Part shown: one piece after another, positions 34,627 through 43,506 of the stretch
Layout: every line of letters begins with the position of its first letter
How positions within the stretch are numbered: position 1 is the first letter of the stretch
Source of the DNA: Acidobacteriota bacterium
GTDB taxonomy: Bacteria; Acidobacteriota; Thermoanaerobaculia; Gp7-AA8
DNA length: 64,000 nucleotides
Reading direction: 5' to 3'
Assembly (NCBI GenBank): GCA_021781455.1
Contig: JAJXWV010000043.1
Location: forward strand, 41,663 to 105,662
Notes under the pieces: generated by a model
Database searches by the model: none
The model's input: the letters and a program-made list of their open reading frames with translations, nothing else
What the model was told of the DNA's origin: nothing
Program-made: the position numbers and the translations under genes

Positions 34627-35526
34627 CTACCGCACCCGGTCGCGCACCATCACGGCCAGATCGCGCAGCGGCTTCGCGGAGGCGCCTAACGGTTCGATCG
34701 CGGCCAGCGAGGTCTCCACGAGCTCGCCGCTGAGCTTCTTCGCCCCTTCGATCCCGGCCAGCTTCACGAAGGTCAGGCGCTCTTCGTCCTTGCCGACGTC
34801 CTTGCCCAGCTGCTCGGCGTCGGCGGTCACGTCGAGGACGTCGTCGGTGATCTGGAAGGCCAGGCCGAGGTTCTTGGCGAAGACTTCGATGCGCTGCAGC
34901 GGCGCGGGATGGATGTTGGCCAGCATTCCGCCTAACGCGGCCGAGGCCACGAAGAGTGCGCCGGTCTTGCGGGAGTGGATGAACTCGAGGGTGTCGAAAT
35001 CGAGCGTCGACGTGCCGCTGTGAAGGTCGACCGCTTCGCCGGCCACGCTGCCGTTCCATCCCACCGCTTCCACGACGCGAGTGAGAACCTGCGCCAGCGG
35101 CCAGCGCCGCGGCTTCATCGCGGCGTGGTTCTCCGCGATCAGCCCGTAGGCGTGATTGAGCAACGCCACCGCGGTGAGGATGGCGATGTCTTCACCATAT
35201 TGACGGTGCAGCGTCGGCGCACCGCGCCTCATCATGGCGTCGTCCATCGACGGCAGGTCGTCGAGGATCAGCGACGAGGCGTGGATCATCTCGATCGCCG
35301 CCGCCGCCTCGACCAGCCTCGACGGCCTCGCGCCGACCGACTCCCCCACCGCCAGCACCAGGATCCCGCGCACCCTTTTCCCCGCCGAGGTCAGGGAACG
35401 CCTCAGCGGCGCGCGCAACGGTTCCGGCACTTCGATTCGCTCCGCGAGTTGCCCCAGACAGTCGTCGACCAGGGCCCTTCGCGCTGAAAAGTACTCGTTC
35501 AAAGTCAACGATGTGCATGGTAGCAT
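34627..35526 (-). CDS. ispA: Short-chain polyprenyl diphosphate synthase (FPP/GGPP synthase type)
   Basis: 299 residues, the usual size of farnesyl/geranylgeranyl diphosphate synthases, which condense IPP with allylic diphosphates. The first Asp-rich motif is DDLPSMDD (about 89-96, with the two-residue insertion of bacterial type-II FPP synthases) and the second is DDVLD (about 230-234). GKRVRGIL and KTGALF are other family blocks. Chain length cannot be fixed by eye. The ATG at 35526 leaves only 14 bp to the divergent MCP gene at 35541; a TTG at 35508 (MTLNEYFSARR) is an equally good start. Confidence 0.88.
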   Translation of the reverse strand: MLPCTSLTLNEYFSARRALVDDCLGQLAERIEVPEPLRAPLRRSLTSAGKRVRGILVLAVGESVGARPSRLVEAAAAIEMIHASSLILDDLPSMDDAMMRRGAPTLHRQYGEDIAILTAVALLNHAYGLIAENHAAMKPRRWPLAQVLTRVVEAVGWNGSVAGEAVDLHSGTSTLDFDTLEFIHSRKTGALFVASAALGGMLANIHPAPLQRIEVFAKNLGLAFQITDDVLDVTADAEQLGKDVGKDEERLTFVKLAGIEGAKKLSGELVETSLAAIEPLGASAKPLRDLAVMVRDRVR

Positions 35527-35540
35527 CCGCCGGGAAACCT

Positions 35541-38500
35541 ATGGCTCTACGCAACTTCGGCCGCAAGCAGCAGATGTGGCTGCTCGTCGTAGCGAACATC
35601 GCCCTCTTCGGTGGCTTCCTCTGGCTGGTCCCGGCCATGACCATGTCGCTGTTCGTCCGGGTCATGCTGGCCGCCCTGATGGCCAGCGTGATCTGCCTCC
35701 TCACATTCCAATTTTGGCTGAAGGGCCTCCTCGCCCGCCGCGACTCGGCCATCACGCTGATGAACCGCATCAGCGCCGGCGACGTCGCCCTCAACTCCAC
35801 CGAGATCGTCCAGGCCACGCAGTCGGCTCGCATGTCCTCGGCACTGCGCGGCCTCGTCTCCAGCCTGGAGCGCACGATCCGCCGCTTCGGCGAGCTGGCC
35901 ACCGATGTCAGCCGCGTCAGCGAGCAGATCTCCGGACGCGCCCGGATCATGGCCCACGGCTCGACCGAGCAGCTGGAGTCGAGCGAGTCGACGACCGAGG
36001 CCGTGACGCAGATCGACCAGTCGATCAACGCGGTGCGCAGCTCGATCCAGGAGCTCTCCTCGAACGCGGAGGAGACTTCGACGTCGATCCTGGAGATGTC
36101 GGCTTCGATCGAAGAAGTGGGCCGCATCGCAGACACGCTCTCCGAGTTCGTGGAGCAGACCTCGACCGGCATCGAAGAGATGATCGCCTCGATCAACGAG
36201 GTGGCCACGAACACCGAGACTTTCTCCTCGTTCGCGATCCAGACCGCGAGCTCGATCACGGAGATGAACCAGACCACCGGCGAGATCGGGCGCTCGGCGA
36301 AGAACTCCGCGGAGCTGGCGCAGTTCGTCAAGGGAGCGGCGACCGAAGGGCGCGAAGCGGTCGGCGGCACGGTGGACGGCATGCGCAAGATCCAGCAGGC
36401 CGTCGAGGAAGCGACGAGCGCGCTCGGCGAACTGGCGAACCGCTCGCAGGAGATCGGCGAGATCGTGCGGGTGATCGACGAGATCGCCGGCCAGACGAAC
36501 CTGCTGGCGCTCAATGCCGCGATCATCGCCGCACAGGCGGGCGAGCGCGGCAAGGGTTTCGCGGTCGTGGCCGACGAGATCCGCGACCTCTCCGAGCGCA
36601 CCTCGGTCTCGACCGACGAGATCCGCACGCTCATCGAGAACGTGCAGAAGGGCGTGCGCCGCGCCGCCGAGCAGATGAACCTCAGCAGCGACCGCGTCAC
36701 CGAGGGAGTGGCCCTCACCGCGCGGGCGTCGCAGGTGCTGGAGAAGATCCTGGAGCTGACCGACCGTTCCACGAGCTCGATCTCCGAGATCGCGAGGGCC
36801 ACCGAGGAGCAGGCGCGGGGAAGCGCGCAGGCCACGGAGGCCATCGAAGAAGTGACCAAGATGGTCCAGCAGACGGCGACCGCGACGCAGCAGCAGTCGC
36901 AGACGTCGCGCAAGATCGGCGAGCAGGCCTTCCTGGTGCGCGACTACACCAAGCACCTCAAGCGCGCCATGGGCGAGCAGGAGATCGGCAGCCACGCCAT
37001 CAGCCGGGCCATGGACAACATCACCGTGCTCGTGCAGCAAGTGCTGGAGTCGACGCTGATCCTGACCAGCCAGAGCTCCACGATCGTCAAGGCCATGGGC
37101 GTGATCCAGCACGGCTCGCGCGAAGCGTCGTTCGGCGTGACGGAGCTGAACCAGATGGCGAACACGCTGAGCCACGAGTCGACGCTGCTCAAGCAGGAGC
37201 TCGACCGCTTCACCCTCCCCCAGGCGACGCAGGGCGGCAGCGTCACCACGGCCACGGTGCTGTGGCAGCAGCTGACCCTGGACCCGGTGGAAGTCTCCGC
37301 GGTCGCGCTCAGCTATGTGGCCAAGGCCGTGGAATCGACGCTGTTGGCTTACGGAGAAGGGGCCGAGCTCATCCCTGCGCTCGCCGAGCGATGGGAGATC
37401 TTCGAGCAGGGCCACCGCTACCGCTTCCACCTGCGCCGCGGGGTCCGTTTTCACAACGGCCGCACGTTCGAAGCGAAGGACGTGCACGACAACTTCGTGC
37501 GCCTGCTGTCGCCGGAGCTGAAGTCGTCGGGGGCCTGGATCCTGCGCAACGTGCGCGGGTCGGCGGACGTGATCAACGGAAAGACGAAGACGCTGGCCGG
37601 CGTGACCATCGTCGATCCGTTCACGATCGAGGTGCAGCTCGACGAGCCGATTGCCTTCTTCCTGTCACTGCTGACGATGAACGAGACCGCCATCATCGCC
37701 TGCGAGGACGCCCGCGACCAGCAGCGCGTCCGGACGCACCCGCAGTCGACCGGCCCGTTCAAGATCGACGAGGCCGTGGACGGACAGCGCGTGCGGCTGC
37801 GCGCCAACGCCGATTACTGGATCCCGGGACAGCCGCACGTCGACGAGCTCGTGTTCCGGCTCGACCTGCGCAGCGCCCGCGACGTGACCAACGCCTTCAT
37901 CAACGGCGAGCTGGACATCGCGCACGGCATCCCGCTGAAGATGGTCAACGAGATGCGCAACGACGAGCGCTTCGCGCCGTACATGCTCTCCACGATCCAG
38001 CAGCACACGTCGTACATGGCGTACGACTGCTCCACGCCGCCGTTCGACAAGCTGGAAGTGCGGCAGGCCTTCAACCACGCCATCGACCGCAAGCGCATCA
38101 ACGAGCGCGTCTACGACGGCCTCGGCGCCATCGCCGGCTCGCTTCTTCCCCCCGGGCTGCTCGGCTACGACGCCCGCGTCCGGGCGCTCGAGCACGATCC
38201 CGATCGCGCCCGCGACCTGCTGCGCAAGGCCGGATACGGCGAGGGCTTCCAGGTCGAGTACCGCAGCTGGGACACCGACGAGTTCTACAACTCCGGGATG
38301 GTGCCGTCGATCATCGAGGACCTGGAGGCGGTGAACATCCACGTGAACGTGACCCGCCACGCCGCTCCCGACGCGCGCCGGCCGCTCACCAAGCGAGGGC
38401 ACGGGAACATCTTCTGCGGGAACTGGTTCGCCGACTTTCCCGATCCGGACAATTTCTTCTACATCTTCTTCCACAGCGAGTCGTCGGCCGTGCCGGGGAT

Positions 38501-38735
38501 CTATTTTCATTCGCCGGCGCTGGACGCGAAGATCATCGAAGCGCGGCGCAGCAACGACATCGAGCGGCGCGCGGCGATCTATCGCGAGCTCGACCAGCTC
38601 GTGGCGCGCGAAGCGCCGGTGACCACGCTGTTCCACGACCGCCTCTTCGTGGCGCACAAACCCGACGTGCGCGGCCTGCGCACCTCGCTCGTCCCGCCCG
38701 CCGTGCGGTACCACGATGTGTGGGTCGAGAAGTGA
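35541..38735 (+). CDS. Methyl-accepting chemotaxis protein fused to a family-5 solute-binding domain
   Basis: 1064 residues. Two adjacent membrane helices (about 12-30 and 36-59) with basic residues on both outer flanks (RNFGRKQ, KGLLARR) place both ends inside the cell. A long MCP coiled coil follows, with the conserved hairpin tip at about 305-350 (VIDEIAGQTNLLALNAAIIA, then GKGFAVVADEIRDL). From about 565 to the end there is a complete SBP_bac_5-type domain (DppA/OppA/NikA family): LIPALAERWEI, YRFHLRRGVRFHNGRTFEAK, STGPFKIDE, VRQAFNHAIDRKRINE. No membrane segment or signal separates them, so the binding domain should be cytoplasmic. No che genes are nearby. The SgrR regulators offer a precedent for a cytoplasmic SBP_bac_5 sensor. 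Confidence 0.88.
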   Translation: MALRNFGRKQQMWLLVVANIALFGGFLWLVPAMTMSLFVRVMLAALMASVICLLTFQFWLKGLLARRDSAITLMNRISAGDVALNSTEIVQATQSARMSSALRGLVSSLERTIRRFGELATDVSRVSEQISGRARIMAHGSTEQLESSESTTEAVTQIDQSINAVRSSIQELSSNAEETSTSILEMSASIEEVGRIADTLSEFVEQTSTGIEEMIASINEVATNTETFSSFAIQTASSITEMNQTTGEIGRSAKNSAELAQFVKGAATEGREAVGGTVDGMRKIQQAVEEATSALGELANRSQEIGEIVRVIDEIAGQTNLLALNAAIIAAQAGERGKGFAVVADEIRDLSERTSVSTDEIRTLIENVQKGVRRAAEQMNLSSDRVTEGVALTARASQVLEKILELTDRSTSSISEIARATEEQARGSAQATEAIEEVTKMVQQTATATQQQSQTSRKIGEQAFLVRDYTKHLKRAMGEQEIGSHAISRAMDNITVLVQQVLESTLILTSQSSTIVKAMGVIQHGSREASFGVTELNQMANTLSHESTLLKQELDRFTLPQATQGGSVTTATVLWQQLTLDPVEVSAVALSYVAKAVESTLLAYGEGAELIPALAERWEIFEQGHRYRFHLRRGVRFHNGRTFEAKDVHDNFVRLLSPELKSSGAWILRNVRGSADVINGKTKTLAGVTIVDPFTIEVQLDEPIAFFLSLLTMNETAIIACEDARDQQRVRTHPQSTGPFKIDEAVDGQRVRLRANADYWIPGQPHVDELVFRLDLRSARDVTNAFINGELDIAHGIPLKMVNEMRNDERFAPYMLSTIQQHTSYMAYDCSTPPFDKLEVRQAFNHAIDRKRINERVYDGLGAIAGSLLPPGLLGYDARVRALEHDPDRARDLLRKAGYGEGFQVEYRSWDTDEFYNSGMVPSIIEDLEAVNIHVNVTRHAAPDARRPLTKRGHGNIFCGNWFADFPDPDNFFYIFFHSESSAVPGIYFHSPALDAKIIEARRSNDIERRAAIYRELDQLVAREAPVTTLFHDRLFVAHKPDVRGLRTSLVPPAVRYHDVWVEK

Positions 38736-38756
38736 TTGCGGATTGCGGCCACAGCT

Positions 38757-38823
38757 TTTCACCACAGAGAGCACAGAGGGCACAGAGGGCACAGAGATTC
38801 TTCATTGTTCTCTGTGGCGAGGG
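38757..38823. repeat. TTCACCACAGAG repeat, copy 3
   Basis: TTCACCACAGAGAGCACAG followed by repeated GGCACAGAG units and an inverse arm TTCTCTGTGGCGA. It lies just after the MCP fusion stop. Confidence 0.7.
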
Positions 38824-38885
38824 GACTTTCCTCGCGATGCACGACAGGTGAAGACTCCGCCAACATCCCCCGCTCACGTGACACC

Positions 38886-38906
38886 CACTCAGGACTCAGG
38901 ACTCAC
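38886..38906. repeat. ACTCAGG heptamer array, short
   Basis: Two to three ACTCAGG units that overlap the stop codon of the minus-strand gene ending at 38903. Confidence 0.7.
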
Positions 38907-40708
38907 TTCTGCTCGGCGCGCAACTTCATGAGCCGCTGCTTCGCGGCGCGCATCGTCGATTCGTCGAACTCGCTGCGGTTGAAGGGGCGGACGTGGCCGT
39001 TGCCGTCGACGTAGCACTTCGGGACTGACGTGGCTTCCAGGGCGCGCGATTCGGCCGGCGTGCGGTCGTAGCTGTGGAAGGGGATGAATCGGACGCGGCT
39101 GTCGCTCACCCACTGCAGCTTGTAGCCGACCCAGTAGTCGGTGTAGCAGACCGTGTAGCCCTGCGATTCGATCGTCCGCAGGACGGGCCGCGGATCGAAG
39201 CTTCCGGGAAAGCCGGCGTAGTCCTCCCCTGCTCCGATCGCGACGGCATGGGCCTGCTCGATGCGCGGCAGAGTCAGGCCTAACGACACCAGGATCGCAG
39301 CGGCTAAGGCCAGCGCTCGCGGCTTGAGGCTCCACATCTCGCGCGCGGCGAACGCGTAGAGCATCGGCAACGCCGAGACGACGTACCGCATGGAGCCGGG
39401 ATGGGCGCGGCTCGAGGTCACGTAGAACAGCGCGCAGAAAACGATCGTCGCTGCGGCCATGCCGCGCGCGCCGTAGTCGGCCGGGCGGAGCGTCAGAAGC
39501 TCCGCGATGCGCTTCCGATTCTTCACCACTGCAAGCGCGAACAGCGGAACGACGACGATCGCCACCAGCAGCGACACGGGACCGGCGCCCGATCCGATGA
39601 AGCTCCAGAAATCCTCGCCAACGGCGGTGATCGCGTGGCCGAGCATTCCGACGAGCGGCAGTGCCGGGACGCTCAAGCCGTAGGTCCGCGGATAGAGGTC
39701 GAGGAACCCTCCGATGATCACTGGCGCATAACCGATGATCGCGCCACAGGCGAAGAGAATCGTCGAGGGAAGCCACGAGCGCCAGTCACCCGCGAGCAGC
39801 GCCAGCGCTGCTCGCAGATCGCGGCCGAAGATCAGCTCGACGATCAGATGGAACAGCAGGAATGCCGCGAGCGGTTCGAGCAATGGCTCGGCGAGGAAGA
39901 AGGCCGGGAGGGAAACGCCGAGGGTAAAGAGGAGACCGTCGACGAGCCAGATCATCAGGAGAGCGTCGAGGGCGCGAAGGGCGATGAGGGCCGGCGGATC
40001 GAGCTCGCGCAGCCGCGCCGTGCGCAGGAGAAGGCGGTCGATGAGCTGCGGCTTCGGCCACGCCAGTGCCCAGGCCCGGCTTCTCAGGACGACCACCGCG
40101 AGCGCGGCGGCGATCACGAACACCACGCCCTGGTTGATCCACCAGCCGATGCCGCAGAGGAATCCGAAGATGAGCCACTGCCGCGGCCTCACGAGCCCGC
40201 TCCGGACCGCGTACCAGAAGAGCACCGCGCTCAGGACGAACATCTGCTCCGCCCCGATCGGCGCGATCGTGAAGAAGAAGAGGTAGGCCGGACCGATGGC
40301 CAGCCAGACGGCGACGATCATCGCCGTGGATCGATCGAAGGCGCGGCGCAGCGCGGCCCAATAAATAAGGATGCCGCCGAGCACTTCCACAGCCGCGGCG
40401 ATCCTCAGGGCCAGAGGACCGACGGCCGGGACGGCGCCCAACGCATGGAGCACGAGACCCGCGCCGGCTGCGATCAGCGAGGTCAGCGGGCCCATGTAGC
40501 TCTGTCCCCAGAAGAAGATCGGCAGCTCGCGGCCGGCGTAGATGGCCTGGGCCATGAAGCCGAAGATGGCCGCGTCGCTGTTCCAGCCGAGGCGGAGGCC
40601 GGGCTCGGTGAGGAGCGGGAGGCGCAGGAGGACGAAAAGCGCCGCAACGCCGGCCAGCACAAGCCATTCGCCGCGCGTAATCGGTTCGGATCCCGGCTGG
40701 GCACGCAC
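38903..40708 (-). CDS. GT-C-like polytopic membrane protein (putative glycosyltransferase)
   Basis: 601 residues with about eleven or twelve membrane helices and a C-terminal soluble part (about 495-601). The first external loop holds an acidic pair (GWNSDAAIFGFMAQAI, about 41-56), followed by LPIFFWGQSYMGPLTSLIAA. Both resemble the catalytic first loop and following helix of PMT/ArnT/GT39-like GT-C enzymes, which use lipid-phosphate sugars at the periplasmic face. Acceptor and donor are unknown. The C-terminal stretch (YTVCYTDYWVGYKLQWVSD) is family-specific and not recognised. Stop codon lies within a heptamer array. Confidence 0.7.
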   Translation of the reverse strand: MRAQPGSEPITRGEWLVLAGVAALFVLLRLPLLTEPGLRLGWNSDAAIFGFMAQAIYAGRELPIFFWGQSYMGPLTSLIAAGAGLVLHALGAVPAVGPLALRIAAAVEVLGGILIYWAALRRAFDRSTAMIVAVWLAIGPAYLFFFTIAPIGAEQMFVLSAVLFWYAVRSGLVRPRQWLIFGFLCGIGWWINQGVVFVIAAALAVVVLRSRAWALAWPKPQLIDRLLLRTARLRELDPPALIALRALDALLMIWLVDGLLFTLGVSLPAFFLAEPLLEPLAAFLLFHLIVELIFGRDLRAALALLAGDWRSWLPSTILFACGAIIGYAPVIIGGFLDLYPRTYGLSVPALPLVGMLGHAITAVGEDFWSFIGSGAGPVSLLVAIVVVPLFALAVVKNRKRIAELLTLRPADYGARGMAAATIVFCALFYVTSSRAHPGSMRYVVSALPMLYAFAAREMWSLKPRALALAAAILVSLGLTLPRIEQAHAVAIGAGEDYAGFPGSFDPRPVLRTIESQGYTVCYTDYWVGYKLQWVSDSRVRFIPFHSYDRTPAESRALEATSVPKCYVDGNGHVRPFNRSEFDESTMRAAKQRLMKLRAEQK

Positions 40709-40755
40709 TCACACGACCGTAGCGGAGTCGAGCGTGTTAATCAATGGTTGGGGCG

Positions 40756-40942
40756 GGTCACCGAGTCACCAGGTCACCGAGTCACCGGGGCGGGGGGGGG
40801 CTGAGTGACCTGGTGACCCGGTGACCTGGTGACCTGGTGACCCGGTGACCTGGTGACCTGGTGACCCGGTGACCCGGTGACCCGGTGACCTGGTGACCCG
40901 GTGACCCGGTGACCCGGTGACCTGGTGACCCGGTGACCCGTC
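40756..40942. repeat. GGTGACCY octamer array with inverted arm
   Basis: Short left arm GGTCACCGAGTCACCAGG (40756-40790), a G-run, then about 17 units of GGTGACCT/GGTGACCC up to 40942. Units differ at one position only. No spacers, so not a CRISPR. Confidence 0.88.
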
Positions 40943-40946
40943 ACGA

Positions 40947-41447
40947 TCACACCTTCACCAGATCATCCACCACCGGCCAGGTGGCGTCGCGCCACTGGCC
41001 GCCCATCAGCAGGCCTGCGGCGGCGAGGTAGAGGACGATGTCCTTCTTCTCGTAGCGCGATTCGAGCTGGCGAACGGCGTCGCGGACCTGCCCTTCGACG
41101 GGCACCTTGAAATCGTCGCTCTCGATCGAGCCCTTCACGTGGGGGATGTTCCAGAGGTCGAGGAAGGCGCCGAGCATCTCTTCGTGATCGTGGGTGAGGT
41201 ACTGCATCAGCGCGGCGTCGAGGTACTGGTCGAACTCATGCGCGCCGATCCGCGAGGCGAAGAGGTCGGCCTTCTTCTCCACCGGCAGCTTGCGCAGGGT
41301 GGCCTCGCGGAAGTGAAGCACGCGCGAGAGCTGCGCCATGACCACGGCCCGCGAGGTGGCGTCGCCGTGCTTGAAGAACGAAATGAGGATCGCGCGGCGG
41401 CGGTCTGCGTCGACGAGCTCTCGGAAGATGCGTCGGATGTCCCACAT
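40947..41447 (-). CDS. Hypothetical soluble protein
   Basis: 166 residues, highly helical and charged (MWDIRRIFRELVDADRRR start; HDHEEMLGAFLDLWNIPH in the middle). The C-terminus has a short hydrophobic run (VLYLAAAGLLMGGQW) but no clear anchor. No recognised domain. The middle YLTHDHEEML motif could bind metal, but this is speculation. It is single, flanked by repeat arrays on both sides. Confidence 0.55.
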   Translation of the reverse strand: MWDIRRIFRELVDADRRRAILISFFKHGDATSRAVVMAQLSRVLHFREATLRKLPVEKKADLFASRIGAHEFDQYLDAALMQYLTHDHEEMLGAFLDLWNIPHVKGSIESDDFKVPVEGQVRDAVRQLESRYEKKDIVLYLAAAGLLMGGQWRDATWPVVDDLVKV

Positions 41448-41496
41448 GGTGGGCGGATTGTAATCGCGAGATCGGCTATTCGGGACGGATGGAAGT

Positions 41497-41555
41497 GAGA
41501 ATTGAGAATTGAGAAGATCTCGCCGTTCTCAATTCTCAATTCTCAATTCTCAATT
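41497..41555. repeat. GAGAATT heptamer hairpin
   Basis: GAGAATTGAGAATTGAGAA is inverted against TTCTCAATTCTCAATTCTC, with about 12 bp in the loop. Immediately upstream of nagZ. Confidence 0.88.
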
Positions 41556-41582
41556 TTGTCCCGGTGATAGCCTTCCGCGCCG

Positions 41583-43280
41583 ATGACGAAAAACCTCCCC
41601 GCAATCGACCAACTCTCGCTCGACGAAAAGATCGGGCAGCTGTTCGTGCCCGAGGGTCATGGCGTCTTTCTCAACGAAGGCGCGGCGCCGTATCGGCGAC
41701 TGGAGAGATTCGTACGCGAGCAGCACGTCGGGGGAATCATCTGGTTCGCCTCGAACGTGCTCGAGACGGCGATGCTCAACCGGCGGCTGCAGGCCGGCGC
41801 CCGCGTGCCGCTGCTGATCAGCGCCGACCTCGAGGCGGGCATGGGCATGCGCTTCGCCGACACGACCTTCTGGCCCTCGGCGATGGCCGTCGCAGCGACG
41901 GGAGAGCCGCGGCTGGCCGAGGCGGAAGGGCGCGAGGTGGCCATCGAGGCGCGCGCCGTCGGCGTCAATCACATTCTCGCTCCGGTCGCGGACGTCAACG
42001 TCGATCCCGACAATCCCGTGATCAACACGCGCAGCTACGGCGAGGACCCGCAATCCGTGGCCCGCTTCGTCGCCGCATTCATCGAAGGCGTGCAGAGCGA
42101 GCATGTGCTGGCGACGGCGAAGCACTTCCCCGGACATGGCGACACGCACGTCGACTCCCATCGCTCGCTTCCGGTCCTCGACGTCACTCCCGAGCGCCTC
42201 GAGGCGATCGAGCTCGTTCCGTTCCGCTCCGCGATCTCCGCGGGTGTCCGCTCCATCATGATCGGCCACCTCGGCGTCCCCTCGATCGATCCGACCCATG
42301 CGCCGCTGCGCGCCGACGGGCTGCGCGAAAACCGGTACGTGACGGGCAGCGTCGAATCCGCCGAGCATTCCACGATCCCGGCCACGCTCTCGCGTCCCAT
42401 CGTCACGGGCGTCCTTCGCGGCCGGCTCGGCTACGACGGCCTCGTGGTCAGCGACGCCTTCGACATGGGCGGGCTGACCGAGCACTTCGACGCGGGCGAA
42501 GCGGCGGTGCGCGGCATCGAGGCGGGGATGGACCAGATCATGTTCTCCGCGAACACCGACGCGGCGATCGCCGCGGTGAAGGCGGCGGTGGCGAGCGGGC
42601 GTCTGCCGGCGGCGCGCGTCGACGAGTCGGTGCGGCGCATCCTGGCGGCGAAGGCGTTCGCCTCGTACGACGTCGCCGAGGACGAGGAGATCCTGCGCGT
42701 CGTCGACTCGGAGCGCAGCCGCCGCGTGGCGCGAGAGATCGCGGCGAAGGCGCTGACACTTCTGCGCGAAGCTCCGGGCGTCCTTCCGCTGCAGAAGAGC
42801 GCACGCGTGGCGATTCTCGCGGTCACCGACTTCGCCGACCTGGTCAACCCGATGGCCGAGCTGGAGCGAGAGCTGCGCTTGCGCCTGGCGAATGCGCCGC
42901 GCATGGTCGCGGTCGACGCGCGCTCGTCGGATGCCGAGGTCGGGGCGGCCGTCGAGGCGTCCCGGACTGCGGATGTCGTCGTCGTCGCGCTGGCGATCCG
43001 CGCGCGCTCCGGCGCAGGGCGGCTGGCGGTCCCGCCGGCGGCGAAGCGCGGCATCGAGCAGATGATCGCCGGGCCGGTGCCGGTGATCGGCATCTCGTTC
43101 GGCTCGCCGTACGTGATTCGAGAAGCGCCGAAGGTGCCGACCTACCTCTGTGCCTACGCGCCGGTGCCGGTGATGTGTGAAGCCGCCGCGCGGGCTCTCT
43201 TCGGCGAAGCGCCGATGGGCGGCCGTCTGCCGGTGACGATTCCGGCGCTGTTCGATCGAGGCGCAGGGATCGACCGTTAG
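41583..43280 (+). CDS. nagZ: GH3 beta-N-acetylhexosaminidase (NagZ-type)
   Basis: 565 residues. The GH3 barrel (about 8-345) has the NagZ hallmark KHFPGHGDTHVDSH (about 180-193), whose Asp-His pair serves as acid/base, and the nucleophile Asp in VVSDAFDMGG (about 291). NagZ removes GlcNAc from the non-reducing end of muropeptides. There is a C-terminal alpha/beta domain (about 395-560) as in the Bacillus-type two-domain enzymes. No signal peptide is apparent, so it would act in the cytoplasm. It heads a plus-strand set with a sodium symporter, a TonB receptor and a NamZ fusion, which supports peptidoglycan salvage. Confidence 0.87.
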   Translation: MTKNLPAIDQLSLDEKIGQLFVPEGHGVFLNEGAAPYRRLERFVREQHVGGIIWFASNVLETAMLNRRLQAGARVPLLISADLEAGMGMRFADTTFWPSAMAVAATGEPRLAEAEGREVAIEARAVGVNHILAPVADVNVDPDNPVINTRSYGEDPQSVARFVAAFIEGVQSEHVLATAKHFPGHGDTHVDSHRSLPVLDVTPERLEAIELVPFRSAISAGVRSIMIGHLGVPSIDPTHAPLRADGLRENRYVTGSVESAEHSTIPATLSRPIVTGVLRGRLGYDGLVVSDAFDMGGLTEHFDAGEAAVRGIEAGMDQIMFSANTDAAIAAVKAAVASGRLPAARVDESVRRILAAKAFASYDVAEDEEILRVVDSERSRRVAREIAAKALTLLREAPGVLPLQKSARVAILAVTDFADLVNPMAELERELRLRLANAPRMVAVDARSSDAEVGAAVEASRTADVVVVALAIRARSGAGRLAVPPAAKRGIEQMIAGPVPVIGISFGSPYVIREAPKVPTYLCAYAPVPVMCEAAARALFGEAPMGGRLPVTIPALFDRGAGIDR

Positions 43281-43297
43281 GCGGAACCGCACCATCC

Positions 43298-43461
43298 GTC
43301 ACTCTGAGCCGGCGTAACCGCGCGGGCGGTGGATGGGCGGGAGCGGTGGAGCGGCGGCGAAGAGTCTCTTACCGGGACGATTTGTAGGTGTGAGACTCTT
43401 CGCCGCGCTACGCCGCTCCACCCAACCACCCAACCCCGCGGCTCCGCCGGCTCAGAGTGAC
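43298..43461. repeat. MITE-like palindromic element (CTCTGAGCCGGCG family), copy 3
   Basis: Complete copy: GTCACTCTGAGCCGGCG at the left, CGCCGGCTCAGAGTGAC at the right, inner CGAAGAGTCTCTTACC against GTGAGACTCTTCGCCG. Best-conserved ends of the four copies. Confidence 0.8.
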
Positions 43462-43506
43462 GGGGAGCGGCTCAGCGGGCGGCTTTTCGCAACTACAATC
43501 CCCCCC

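Noticed and set aside
35547..37487. Long minus-strand frame inside the MCP fusion gene
   Set aside because: Antisense of the MCP coiled coil; Arg/His/Leu-rich composition without any domain, while the plus strand has continuous MCP and SBP motifs.
40756..40942. Possible CRISPR array
   Set aside because: Units are 8 bp with no spacers and no cas genes nearby; it is a simple tandem octamer array.
34627..41447. Chemotaxis gene cluster around the MCP fusion
   Set aside because: Looked for CheA, CheW, CheR, CheB and flagellar genes on both sides and found none; the neighbours are a prenyl synthase and a GT-C-like protein.
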